Positions 1 to 7,370 are shown, counted from the first letter of the stretch. The stretch is 7,541 nucleotides of DNA from Acidobacteriaceae bacterium (GCA_030044455.1 JASHVU010000478.1:1-7541), one strand, 5' to 3'. Notes: generated from the letters alone by a model not told the origin. Numbers and translations are program-made.

Positions 1-1540
1 TGTACGAGGCGATCGGCGACATCGCAGTGCCGGCAGGCACCGAGCCGTCGTTCCCCTGGGCGGCCTGGACCGTCTGAGCGATGTTGAGATAGCCCGCGCC
101 AATCGTGAACACATCGTAATTCGCAACGTAGGCCACTCCATCGGCGGTTACGCTGCTGGTGGCGGGGAAGTAGCTGCGGTCGGCATTCGCCATCAGCAAA
201 GCTTTTGCCTTGTCCGGGGTCAGGGCCGGGACTGCCTGCAGCAAATCCGCAACGGCTCCCGAGGCCACTCCAGCCGACATGCTGGTGCCGCTCATCGGGA
301 AGTAGTCCAGCGAAGGGCTCTCGGATCCGTCGGTCTGGTAGAACGAGTACCAGGTGTAGAAATCGGGATTGTTCACCGCCAGCGGATCGTTGCTGAATTC
401 GAGACTGGTGACCATGTTGCCGGGCGCGACGATATCGGGCTTGACAACGTCGTCAATAAACGCCGGCCCCTTGGAACTGTAGCTGGCGATGATGTCGTCG
501 TTGATCTGTGGCGTGAATTGGGTATTCATGGCGCCGACAGTTAACACGTAAGGATCGTTCCCTGGCGAATTGATGGTGCCATAGCCTTCAGGATTCAGAT
601 TCAGATCGCGCCCGTCATTGCCCGCGGCTACCACCACCACGATGCCGGCTTTCCACGCCTTTTCAACCGCCTGGCAAAGCGGATCGAGCGTATAGCTCTC
701 ATAAATCGGGCGGCCCAGGGAAAGATTGATGACGCGGATGTTGTAAGTGTGCGCCAGCGAGACTGCCTGGTCGATCGCGGCGATCACCGAGGAATCGGTG
801 CCCGCGCCGTTCTCATCCAGGACACGCAGGTTGATGATATTGGCGTTGGGAGCCGCGCCTCGGAAGGTGCGGAAGTAGCCTCGGCCAGTTGACAGGGCGC
901 CGTTTCCGGCGACCAGACCGGCCACCAGTGTGCCGTGTCCGTAATGGTCAAGGGCGTCGCTCTGACCCGGCACAAAGTTCTGGCTGTACACAATGCGGCC
1001 GCTGGCGTAGGGAGGGTTCTCATTCAGAGTAGACAGGAGCTGCGGAAGAAGGGTGCCCAGCGAAAGCGTCGAGGTGGTGGAACCAAGATCGGGAACAGGC
1101 GTGATGCCACTGTCGATAATTGCGATGCCGACGTTGGTTCCCTCAAATCCCTTTTGCCAGACTGCCGGAGCGTTAATGGGCTCGGTCGTGTATTCGGCAT
1201 TGGGGATGGAATCGGCCTGTCTCGCGCCGAGAGACCGGTCGGGAGATATGTATTTAACGTTCGGATCGGCGGCAATGCTGTTCAGGCTGCTGTAGGCAAT
1301 GTCCTCGACCAGCGCGTTGATGGGCCCGAGCACCAGTTTGAGCACCCCGCCCAACAGACCCAGAAGCCCCGTGTCGCCCGACGACGGCGGGTTGTAGTAC
1401 TGGACAATGACCTGCACGTTTCCAGAAGAGGAAGAAGCGGCGAGGTCAGGTGAAATCTTGCTGCTGGTTTGACCAGCTGCGCATACTGTTCCCGAGATGG
1501 CGAGCAGCAGAACAAGGGGAAGAAACGTGCGGAGTCGCAT
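1..1540 (-). CDS. Secreted subtilisin-family (S8) serine protease, C-terminus beyond window
   Basis: This is an exported endopeptidase of the subtilase family; 513 codons are visible from the ATG at 1540, and the frame is still open at the left edge. Residues 1-22 form a Sec signal peptide (basic MRLR, then a leucine-rich core and a VCAA cleavage region); the Cys lacks a proper lipobox. Residues about 42-101 resemble an I9 inhibitor propeptide (VQVIVQYY at the front, a DPNVKYISPD end). The catalytic triad is complete: Asp143 in AIIDSGI, His202 in YGHGTLVAG, and Ser420 in MSGTSMSAG. The oxyanion-hole Asn308 sits in AAGNDG. The mature enzyme should therefore be active outside the cytoplasm. A GGAGG at 1557-1553 precedes the ATG with a somewhat long 12-nt spacer. 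After Ser420 about 93 residues remain in view, with no recognisable extra domain; C-terminal domains may follow. The family call is certain; the substrate is unknown. It lies downstream of a peptide importer on the same strand, across a 284-bp gap. Confidence 0.95.
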   Translation of the reverse strand, partial: MRLRTFLPLVLLLAISGTVCAAGQTSSKISPDLAASSSSGNVQVIVQYYNPPSSGDTGLLGLLGGVLKLVLGPINALVEDIAYSSLNSIAADPNVKYISPDRSLGARQADSIPNAEYTTEPINAPAVWQKGFEGTNVGIAIIDSGITPVPDLGSTTSTLSLGTLLPQLLSTLNENPPYASGRIVYSQNFVPGQSDALDHYGHGTLVAGLVAGNGALSTGRGYFRTFRGAAPNANIINLRVLDENGAGTDSSVIAAIDQAVSLAHTYNIRVINLSLGRPIYESYTLDPLCQAVEKAWKAGIVVVVAAGNDGRDLNLNPEGYGTINSPGNDPYVLTVGAMNTQFTPQINDDIIASYSSKGPAFIDDVVKPDIVAPGNMVTSLEFSNDPLAVNNPDFYTWYSFYQTDGSESPSLDYFPMSGTSMSAGVASGAVADLLQAVPALTPDKAKALLMANADRSYFPATSSVTADGVAYVANYDVFTIGAGYLNIAQTVQAAQGNDGSVPAGTAMSPIASY

Positions 1541-1582
1541 AGGGACTGGCAACCTCCGGACAAAATTTACTTCGTTCGTGCC

Positions 1583-1611
1583 TTGCGTGAGACGCGCTTT
1601 GTTTTTATTTT
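1583..1611 (+). promoter_or_regulatory. Possible weak plus-strand sigma70-like promoter
   Basis: TTGCGT at 1583-1588 and TATTTT at 1606-1611 are separated by 17 nt. They match the -35 and -10 consensus at 3 and 4 of 6 positions. Transcription would begin near the G tract at 1618-1623 and run through the repeat-rich island. No gene follows on this strand, so the product could only be a non-coding RNA. Matches of this quality are common in AT-rich DNA. Confidence 0.2.
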
Positions 1612-1655
1612 TCTTTAGGGGGGAAGTACGTCTTTACGAACGCTGATGAGTCCGT

Positions 1656-1830
1656 GAGTAATGATCTTATCTGCGAAGTACCCTTTCAACAATTACTCTT
1701 AAGACATTATTTTCTTCATAATAGTAACGACGAAAACCTATTTCGGTAATTAGTCAGTTGGAACTAACGTAACTTACTCTTAATGCACGGTTGCCTTTTG
1801 GGGCATTTTGTTCCGTGATTTTTCTTACTC
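1656..1830. repeat. Four copies of TTACTC/GAGTAA, two within a 10-nt direct repeat
   Basis: The hexamer TTACTC occurs on the plus strand at 1693-1698, 1774-1779 and 1825-1830, and inverted as GAGTAA at 1656-1661. The copies at 1693 and 1774 extend to an identical 10-mer, TTACTCTTAA (1693-1702 and 1774-1783), 81 nt apart. The first two copies form a perfect 7-bp inverted repeat, GAGTAAT/ATTACTC, separated by 29 nt. The last copy overlaps the final Glu codon and stop of the ATPase gene, so coding may explain it. The arrangement could be a set of protein-binding sites or arms of an RNA structure; the sequence does not decide between them. Confidence 0.55.
1786..1824 (+). terminator. Possible plus-strand hairpin terminator beside the ATPase stop
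   Basis: CACGG at 1786-1790 pairs with CCGTG at 1813-1817, and inside it TGCC at 1792-1795 pairs with GGCA at 1802-1805. The right arm carries a 7-nt bulge (1806-1812). A TTTTT run at 1819-1823 follows on the plus strand. Read on the minus strand, the same hairpin comes just after the ATPase stop but has no U-tract after it. It therefore fits termination of a plus-strand transcript better than termination of the peptide-transport operon. The bulge makes it a weak candidate. Confidence 0.3.
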
Positions 1831-2640
1831 CGGCGACAGGTGTTTCCGATAGCTGACCAGCACTTCAGGAGGAACTGGAAGTGCCTTCAGCAAAGCGATC
1901 GTAGCGGGATGGCGAGCCTGGCCAATCTCCTCCGCCGGTAGAATCTCCACGACCGAGCCCGCATTAAGCACGGCGATACGGTCTGCGATCTGGAGCACCG
2001 AAACCAGGTCGTGCGAAACATAGAGGAAAGTAACGCCATGTTTGCGATTCAGCCGGCTGAGCAGATCGACGACCTGGCTCTGGGTGACGGGATCAAGTGC
2101 GCTGGTTGGCTCGTCGGCGATGATAAGGTCGGGCCGATGCAGCAGCGCGAGCGCAATCAGGACCCTCTGCGCCTGGCCCACGCTGATTTGAGGCGGCCGG
2201 CGCCGCAGGAACTCAGGCTCGGAGGGTAGTTGCACCTCAGACAACAGATCGCGGACCCGGGATAGGAATTGAACGCGCTCATCCGTTTCGTGGGCTCTCC
2301 ATGCTTCACGAAAGTGGCTCTCGAGGCTGATGGCCGCATTGAGGGCGCTCATGGGGCTTTGCGGAATGAGAGCGATGCGGCGCCCGCGCAACTGGCGCAA
2401 ACTGCGTTCGGGCATCTCGAGCAGATTCTGCCCGTCAAGAATTGCCTCACCGCTTACTCGCCCGCCGCGCCAGGGCAGCAAGCCGAGCAGCGACAGAACC
2501 AGAGTGCTTTTCCCCGCTCCGCTGGCGCCGACAAGTCCGAGCACTTCGCCGCGCCCGAGTTCCAGGCGAATGTCGCAGAGCGCCGGCGCGCCATCATATT
2601 TGGCGTCGAGGCGGACTCGGAGCAGCGGCTCAACCGTCAT
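1825..2640 (-). CDS. Oligopeptide/dipeptide ABC transporter ATP-binding protein (DppD/OppD type)
   Basis: This is the cytoplasmic ATPase that would power peptide import through the two permeases encoded upstream. The start used is the ATG at 2640, which overlaps the binding-protein stop as ATGA; it gives 271 aa, and a longer in-frame reading to 2676 would run back into the upstream gene. Motifs in order: Walker A GASGAGKST (38-46), Q-loop Gln94 in IPQSP, signature ISVGQ (152-156), Walker B LIIADE (172-177), D-loop SALD (180-183), and H-loop His210 in VSHD. All ATP-handling residues are present, but the signature differs from LSGGQ at two positions. The HPATIALLKALP stretch near the C-terminus recalls the oligopeptide-transporter C-terminal motif. 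The protein is short for DppD (usually about 320-330 aa), because little follows that motif. No DppF partner is visible, so it either acts as a homodimer or pairs with an ATPase encoded elsewhere. The peptide substrate is inferred from the family. Confidence 0.92.
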   Translation of the reverse strand: MTVEPLLRVRLDAKYDGAPALCDIRLELGRGEVLGLVGASGAGKSTLVLSLLGLLPWRGGRVSGEAILDGQNLLEMPERSLRQLRGRRIALIPQSPMSALNAAISLESHFREAWRAHETDERVQFLSRVRDLLSEVQLPSEPEFLRRRPPQISVGQAQRVLIALALLHRPDLIIADEPTSALDPVTQSQVVDLLSRLNRKHGVTFLYVSHDLVSVLQIADRIAVLNAGSVVEILPAEEIGQARHPATIALLKALPVPPEVLVSYRKHLSPE

Positions 2641-4271
2641 TGCGTACCCCGCAGTCGAAGACGCTCTGCATTCCACACCAGTTCGGGCTCGAGCACCGCC
2701 GGCTCAACGCCCTGGAGGCGAGGCGAAATGGCAACCAGCGTATTGGGGTAGACAAGGTAAATGAAGGGCTGCTGGTCGGCGACGATCTGCTGAACGCGAT
2801 CGACGGCCTGCTTGCGCTCGCTGTCGTTCAGGCTTGTGGCCTGCCGATTCATCTCGCGATCGACCTCGGCTTCCCACGGGGTGGCCGGAGTTTTTTCCGA
2901 CGGGTTCCACTGGTGGTTGGGCGAGGAACTCAGCCAGACGTTCATCATGGCATTCGGCTCGGGGTCTACGTTTTCAAGTCCCAGCAGGCAGGCTTCGTAG
3001 TCCTCGGTGTGCATTAATCGCTCGATCAACGCCGGGAAATCGAGAGCGACCACGTTCACTTCCATCCCCAGAGCCGCCAGGTCCTGCTGAATCAGCGTTG
3101 CCATTTTTTGCCGCGCCGCGTTGCCTGCGTTGGTCAGAATCGAGAACCGGACAGGATGGCCCGCTGCGTCCTCGAGCTTCGAGCCGCTCCACCGAAAGCC
3201 CGCGCGCAAGAGCGCGGACCGGGCAGCGGCCACGTCGGTGCGCGGGGCGGAGAGATTGCGGTTGTACCAGAGGCGATTCGCCGGCGAAATAAAACTGTAC
3301 GCCGGAGTCGCATGGCCAAAATACGCAATGCGCGCCAGGTCGTCGCGATGAATGGCCTGGGAGACCGCCACGCGAAACGCTCGATTCTGAAACCAGGCTT
3401 TTTCCCAGGCAGGAAGCGGCGAAACCGGAGACTGGTTGAACCACATCTGCTCGGTATTGAGCGATGGACCGAGGTCGCGCACCGTTGACCCTGCCTGTTT
3501 CCTGAGCAATTCAAAGTAATCGGGTGGAAGATGGTCAATCAGATCGTATTCGCCGCGCAGAAATAGCCTCGTTTCCTGCTCGGTGTTGTTAAGAATGTCG
3601 AGTCGCACGCCGGTCGCATAGGGCAGAGACGCTCCCGCGCTGTCGCGTTCGTAATAGTAAGGATTGCGGCGCAGCCGCACGAATTGCGAGCGGCGGTAGT
3701 CGGCCACCACAAACGGCCCGGAAGTGATACGACCTTCGCTGGGACGGTCGGCGGGTTCAACGGCGATCTCGTCAAAGACTTTGCCGATGCCGATCACGCG
3801 TTGCGGAAGGTGGACAATCACGGTGCCCGAGTCCGGCGATTCCACGGTGACCGCGCTTGGATTGACGAACTCATCGGCCGCTGGAGCGTCCGGGCCAAGA
3901 AGCAGAACCCGGCGTATCGACCACGCCGCGTCACGCGAGGTTAGGCTGCTGCCGTCGGAGAATCTGAGTCCGGCGCGCAGCTTGAACACAATCGTTTTGC
4001 CGTCATGCGAAAGGCTCCAGCTCTCGGCCAGCCGCGGTTCCACTTTCTGGGTCAAACGATTGAAACGCAGCAGAACGCCGCCGGTAAGATAGCGAACCGT
4101 CTCAGCGTCGATGTCATCTACTTTCGCCGGATCGAATGTCTTCGGGTCATAGCCGATGGCCCAGACCAGCTCGCCAGGCAGGCGTGGGGCGGCTTGTCCG
4201 GCACAATACGCGCCCAGCACGGCGACCTGCATGAAGGCCGCACAGATGACCGAACGACGAGTGAAATGCAT
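2637..4271 (-). CDS. Peptide ABC transporter substrate-binding protein, family 5 (DppA/OppA-like)
   Basis: This is the extracytoplasmic receptor that would capture peptides and deliver them to the permeases; it has 544 aa, a normal family length. Residues 1-28 form a signal peptide (MHFTRRS, a hydrophobic stretch, then AGQAA). The Cys at 23 lacks a lipobox, so a soluble rather than a lipid-anchored protein is suggested. The mature part begins with family hallmarks: GYDPKTFDPAKVDD (40-53), LAESWSLSHDGKTIVFKLR (81-99) and GLRFSDGSSLTSRDAAWSIRR (from 101), typical of SBP_bac_5. Start choice: a TTG at 4277 overlaps the upstream stop, but the ATG at 4271 sits 7 nt after a GGAGG (4283-4279) and is preferred. 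The stop overlaps the ATPase start. Its place between permease and ATPase genes, rather than first in the operon, is a variant order. The ligand cannot be read from sequence; nickel, haem and sugar binders also exist in this family. Confidence 0.93.
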   Translation of the reverse strand: MHFTRRSVICAAFMQVAVLGAYCAGQAAPRLPGELVWAIGYDPKTFDPAKVDDIDAETVRYLTGGVLLRFNRLTQKVEPRLAESWSLSHDGKTIVFKLRAGLRFSDGSSLTSRDAAWSIRRVLLLGPDAPAADEFVNPSAVTVESPDSGTVIVHLPQRVIGIGKVFDEIAVEPADRPSEGRITSGPFVVADYRRSQFVRLRRNPYYYERDSAGASLPYATGVRLDILNNTEQETRLFLRGEYDLIDHLPPDYFELLRKQAGSTVRDLGPSLNTEQMWFNQSPVSPLPAWEKAWFQNRAFRVAVSQAIHRDDLARIAYFGHATPAYSFISPANRLWYNRNLSAPRTDVAAARSALLRAGFRWSGSKLEDAAGHPVRFSILTNAGNAARQKMATLIQQDLAALGMEVNVVALDFPALIERLMHTEDYEACLLGLENVDPEPNAMMNVWLSSSPNHQWNPSEKTPATPWEAEVDREMNRQATSLNDSERKQAVDRVQQIVADQQPFIYLVYPNTLVAISPRLQGVEPAVLEPELVWNAERLRLRGTQ

Positions 4272-4273
4272 CG

Positions 4274-5062
4274 TCAAGCCTCCACCATGATTGCTTCGAC
4301 AAGAAGCAGGACAAGGATCAGCAGCAACACCGGAAAGTAGACCCAGCGGGTCTGGAGCAGAATCGCGGAGTTATCCAGCTCAAGCAGCATTCCTCCCCAG
4401 GACGGGAGCGGTTCTCCGATACCGAGCCCGAGAGCGCCCAGGTTTGCTTCGGCGATCACGAAGGCCGGCACCGAAACAAGAAACTGTGGTAGCAGCAGCG
4501 GCAACAGATTGGGAACCACATGGTGGAGTGTCTGGCTGCGGCGCAATCCCGCAGCGCGCGCCTGCAGCATCCAGTCAGCGTTCTTCAGTTCCAGCACTCC
4601 GCGATACACCGCGCGTGCGCATGCCGGCCAACCCAACGCGGCAAGAACCATAAAGGTAATGGCTGCCGAACGCGCCGGCGATGTCTTCAGGGGCAGCGCA
4701 GAGCGCACCATCATGAGCAGAAAAAGCCAGGGCAAGGCGAGAAAGACGTCGCAGAGCAGCATGATCGTCCACCTGACCGCACCGGTTGCGAACGCTGCCA
4801 TTGCGCCCACTGCGGCAGCGCCAGCGGTGGTCAGTGCAGCGGCAGCGGATGCGCCGGCCAGGCTCAGCAGAAGAGCAGCCGCGACACGCACCAGTCGATC
4901 GCGCCCCAGCGCATCGGTGCCGGCGGGATGGCTGGGTGACGCAGCGGCGAAAAGCTGTTCGCGATCCTGGCGTGAATAGCTTGCACCCGGCGCAATCACA
5001 ATCGCCAGTGAAACTGCTGTGAGTCCGGCGAGCACCCACGCCGCCAGACGATGAAATCTCAT
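4274..5062 (-). CDS. Peptide ABC transporter permease (DppC/OppC type)
   Basis: This is an inner-membrane permease subunit, 262 aa from the ATG at 5062, which overlaps the previous stop as ATGA; a second in-frame ATG at 5074 is possible but less well placed. TM1 is near residues 8-24. The DppC-type AGTDALGRD motif is at 47-55, followed by several alanine- and leucine-rich segments (about 59-92, 98-118, 134-152). The EAA-like coupling loop, DWMLQARAAGL through HHVVPN, is at 163-185 and would contact the ATPase. The LGLGIGEPLPSWGGML stretch at 211-226 is the classic DppC end-region signature. A last hydrophobic segment lies at 242-260. At 262 aa it is shorter than usual for DppC (about 300). 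In-frame sequence upstream of 5074 is a shadow of the other permease and is not part of the protein. It would pair with the DppB-type subunit to form the channel. Confidence 0.92.
   Translation of the reverse strand: MRFHRLAAWVLAGLTAVSLAIVIAPGASYSRQDREQLFAAASPSHPAGTDALGRDRLVRVAAALLLSLAGASAAAALTTAGAAAVGAMAAFATGAVRWTIMLLCDVFLALPWLFLLMMVRSALPLKTSPARSAAITFMVLAALGWPACARAVYRGVLELKNADWMLQARAAGLRRSQTLHHVVPNLLPLLLPQFLVSVPAFVIAEANLGALGLGIGEPLPSWGGMLLELDNSAILLQTRWVYFPVLLLILVLLLVEAIMVEA
4279..4283 (-). promoter_or_regulatory. Shine-Dalgarno that decides the binding-protein start
   Basis: GGAGG lies inside the last codons of the upstream permease, 7 nt before the ATG at 4271. A TTG at 4277 would have only a 1-nt spacer. 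This supports the ATG start and gives the binding protein its own strong ribosome entry, as expected because binding proteins are needed in excess over the permeases. Confidence 0.7.
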
Positions 5063-5919
5063 GCGCGTTCCCATTCCGGCCGGCGGCCAGGGGCCATTCC
5101 GGAACATGTGACCGCAATCGCCATAATCAGCGTGATGGCCAGCAAGACCGGAAGGTCGCGGTTGAGCGCCGCGTTCCACGCCAACTGGCCCAGTCCCGGA
5201 ACGTTGAAGATTACCTCGACGGGAACCAGCGCGCTTAACGCAGTCACAATGGAGAGACTGGCAAGTGCGGCGAGCTGACCGGCAAGGGAAGGCAAGACAT
5301 GCGCAACCAACAGGCGCGACGTGGCGATGCCCTGTGCGCGCGCTTGCAGAATGTGTGGTTCCAGCCACGCCTTGCGCAACATGCGATGGAGAAACTTGAA
5401 GTCACGCGCGGCAATCAGCAGAGCCATCACCAGCACCGGCCCACCTTTGCCTGACAGCAGGCAAAGAGTCGCCATCGCAGCAGTTGGAATGGCCAGCAGG
5501 AGCGTGGCCGGCAATTGCCATAGCATCGATGGGTTGCGGCCCACACCGGAGACCATCGACCCACTAATCGCGATCATCCAGCCCAACACGATCGACCGCA
5601 GCAACAACTCTCCCGTAACCGCCAGCCGCGGCCAAATGAGTTCCTGAACTGGTATGTCAAACTGGCGGGAGCGGCCCAAATCTCCGCGCGACCATCCGCT
5701 CACTTCCGTCGATAGCATCTGCAGGAGCGAGTGGCTCCGCGACGTCTCCTCGGCTAACTCTATCCGCGCCGCCTGTGCATAGCGCGGATCCATTTCCCGC
5801 TCGTCGCTCAAGTAGCCCGGCGCAAAGCGCACCAGGATCGTGGTGCCCGTCATGACCAGAATCAGGATGGACAGCATACGCGCCGGCCACTTCATCATGG
5901 CCAAAACCCGCTTCCTCAT
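5059..5919 (-). CDS. Peptide ABC transporter permease (DppB/OppB type)
   Basis: This is an inner-membrane permease subunit of 286 aa. The start at 5919 overlaps the HD-GYP stop as ATGA, and its own stop overlaps the next permease. TM1 is at about 13-31 and is followed by the family APGYL motif (33-37), with a DEREMDPRY segment like those I associate with acidobacterial DppB proteins. The GDLGRSR motif of DppB proteins is at 79-85. Further hydrophobic segments are near 104-121, 133-155, 160-171, 215-236 and 256-272. The coupling loop LQARAQGIATSRLLVAHVLP is at 191-210, and the NVPGLGQLAWNA stretch (239-250) is a DppB hallmark. The C-terminus (CSGMAPGRRPEWERA) departs from the usual DppB ending, a hydrophobic segment leading to a DPRVR-like tail. 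It is either divergent or slightly truncated by the overlap with the next gene. Methionines 8 and 9 are alternative starts. Confidence 0.92.
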   Translation of the reverse strand: MRKRVLAMMKWPARMLSILILVMTGTTILVRFAPGYLSDEREMDPRYAQAARIELAEETSRSHSLLQMLSTEVSGWSRGDLGRSRQFDIPVQELIWPRLAVTGELLLRSIVLGWMIAISGSMVSGVGRNPSMLWQLPATLLLAIPTAAMATLCLLSGKGGPVLVMALLIAARDFKFLHRMLRKAWLEPHILQARAQGIATSRLLVAHVLPSLAGQLAALASLSIVTALSALVPVEVIFNVPGLGQLAWNAALNRDLPVLLAITLIMAIAVTCSGMAPGRRPEWERA

Positions 5920-7358
5920 GTGGGCGCGCCCCGAAATTCGAGGTGGGGCGCCTTGCCGATCTCCCGGGCATCCGCTCTGCTCTTCCGTTGATCCTCCAGA
6001 GTAAGCGCAATCTGCGGGCCAATTTCCTCAAGGATGCGAAGATGATCTTTTGAAAAGGCCGCAGGCTCGCGGGCATACAGCGTAAGCACTCCCATCACGC
6101 CGTCTCCCGAATCCATGAGCGGGATGGAAAGCGCGGAACCAGTCGCAGTAAAAAATGCCGTCTCCGGCAGAAAGTTCGGTTCCACGGTCGGATTGCCATT
6201 GACAATGGGCCGCGCGTTCTCCGCTACCCAACCGGAAAGGCCTTTGCCGATCGGGATCGGATGCGCCGAGAATACCTGTTGGCAGCGGTCGTCCATATAT
6301 TCGGCAACGACCAGGTCGCCGGATTTCAAATAAACCGCCATGCAGTCGAAAGAAACCAGTGGCTGCAGGAGTTCCGAAATGGCAGCGCAGTTCGACCGCG
6401 TATTCTGCGCGGTGGTCAACATGTTGCGCAACGCAGCCATGGCTCTGGCCTCTTGATCGACCATCGCCGCCTGCTGCGGAGACTTGGAATGCAAACCCGG
6501 CGGCAGCGGGACCGCGTTGCTTGTCCCCTGCACCCGGCTGACGTCCTCCTGGGCAAACCCCGTTGCCGGCGCGTTGCCGCGCTGAATGAACACGTGGGTA
6601 TCCAGCTCTTTCATTTCCTCGATCGTATGACGCGCTTTCTCTTCGAGAAGCAGATAATTCTCTTCAAGCAGTCGAACGATTTCCGGATCCAACTGGGTGC
6701 CTGCTTTGCTTTTCACCATGGCCATGGCTTCTTCGAGCGGCATCGCATTTCGATAGGGCCGTTCCGAAGCAAGCGCATCGAAGCGATCGACTGCGGTCAG
6801 GATCCGCGCTCCAATGGGAATCTCTTCCCCTTTCAAGCCGTCGGGATATCCGCTGCCGTCCCATGCTTCGTGATGGGACCGGACGATGGGAACCACCGGA
6901 TAAGGGAATCTGACCCGCTCAAGAATCTCTGCTCCCACCACGGGATGGATCTTCATTTTTTCGAACTCCGCGGGGTTGAGCTTGCCGGGCTTGTTCAGGA
7001 TGACCTCCGGCACCGCCAGTTTGCCGATGTCGTGCAGATAGGCCGCGGTGATCAACGCTTTCATCTGCGCCTCGTCCAGCCCAATCATTTTTCCCAGCTC
7101 CGAAACGTACACTCGCACCCGCATAAGGTGGCGATGCGTATTCTGGTCTTTGGCCTCGATCGCCATGGCCAGGCCCTCGATGGTGCGCATTTGCAGCGCC
7201 TCGATCTCAATCACGTGCTGCTCGCGAGCGCGGATGATCGCCATCTGCGCACGATACGCGCGATACACGGTGTAGACCATGGGGATGAGCAGCATCGAGG
7301 TCAGCCAGCCGAAGTGGTCGCCCACGTAATTCGCAGCCGCGGCCAACATCGCCCCCAC
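5916..7358 (-). CDS. HD-GYP cyclic-di-GMP phosphodiesterase with GAF domain (N-terminus cut by in-frame stop)
   Basis: This is a predicted c-di-GMP phosphodiesterase anchored at the inner membrane, 480 aa if begun at the GTG at 7358; the ATG at 7349 is an alternative. Residues about 1-32 hold the last membrane segment of a larger membrane domain. A short helix (about 36-66) leads to the HD-GYP domain (about 60-230). That domain is complete: EAKD at 68-71, HLMRV with His77, HDIGK at 109-113, His138 in IHPVVG, HHE at 162-164, and GYP at 170-172 followed by DGLKGEEIP. A helical, glutamate-rich linker (230-255) and a low-complexity stretch (260-300) join it to a GAF domain (about 318-462; GKGLSGWVAE is its most recognisable part), which may bind a small ligand. 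No good Shine-Dalgarno precedes either start. In-frame sequence continues upstream beyond a TAA at 7373-7371, so the true start probably lies outside the window. The stop at 5916 overlaps the first permease. Confidence 0.9.
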   Translation of the reverse strand: MGAMLAAAANYVGDHFGWLTSMLLIPMVYTVYRAYRAQMAIIRAREQHVIEIEALQMRTIEGLAMAIEAKDQNTHRHLMRVRVYVSELGKMIGLDEAQMKALITAAYLHDIGKLAVPEVILNKPGKLNPAEFEKMKIHPVVGAEILERVRFPYPVVPIVRSHHEAWDGSGYPDGLKGEEIPIGARILTAVDRFDALASERPYRNAMPLEEAMAMVKSKAGTQLDPEIVRLLEENYLLLEEKARHTIEEMKELDTHVFIQRGNAPATGFAQEDVSRVQGTSNAVPLPPGLHSKSPQQAAMVDQEARAMAALRNMLTTAQNTRSNCAAISELLQPLVSFDCMAVYLKSGDLVVAEYMDDRCQQVFSAHPIPIGKGLSGWVAENARPIVNGNPTVEPNFLPETAFFTATGSALSIPLMDSGDGVMGVLTLYAREPAAFSKDHLRILEEIGPQIALTLEDQRKSRADAREIGKAPHLEFRGAPT

Positions 7359-7370
7359 CAGGTAAAACGG

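Larger units (their letters stand above)
1541..1824. other. AT-rich non-coding island between ATPase and protease genes
   Basis: There is no plausible gene here. A hand count gives 50 G/C in 140 bases (36%) for 1641-1780, whereas a 60-base stretch at 2101-2160 inside the ATPase gene has 39 (65%). The island holds several inverted repeats: 1573-1579 with 1636-1642 (7 bp), 1656-1662 with 1692-1698 (7 bp), 1706-1710 with 1718-1722 (5 bp), and 1750-1754 with 1763-1767 (5 bp). It also has a repeated hexamer and a G6 tract at 1618-1623. For the minus-strand protease it is the 5' leader and promoter region. It could hold operators, a structured leader RNA or an independent small RNA. I did not find a strong minus-strand sigma70 promoter; a TTGAAA at 1689-1684 has no well-spaced -10. 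Confidence 0.75.

Noticed and set aside
935..1453. 172-codon plus-strand open frame inside the protease gene
   Set aside because: The opposite strand encodes a subtilase with an intact catalytic triad; this frame has no family features.
1801..1824. Rho-independent terminator for the minus-strand peptide-transport operon
   Set aside because: The hairpin after the ATPase stop is followed on the minus strand by CATTAAGAG rather than a U-tract, so it does not fit that direction.
2641..2676. 12-residue N-terminal extension of the ATPase
   Set aside because: It overlaps the binding-protein coding end, and the downstream ATG forms an ATGA overlap and begins at the usual ABC N-terminus.
4218..4271. 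Lipoprotein or Tat signal on the binding protein
   Set aside because: The Cys at residue 23 is preceded by GAY, not a lipobox, and TRRSVIC only loosely resembles a twin-arginine motif; a Sec signal is the simpler reading.
5075..5368. N-terminal extension of the DppC-type permease
   Set aside because: The extension is a shadow of the DppB-type gene in another frame, with no membrane segment; the ATGA overlap at 5062 explains the start.
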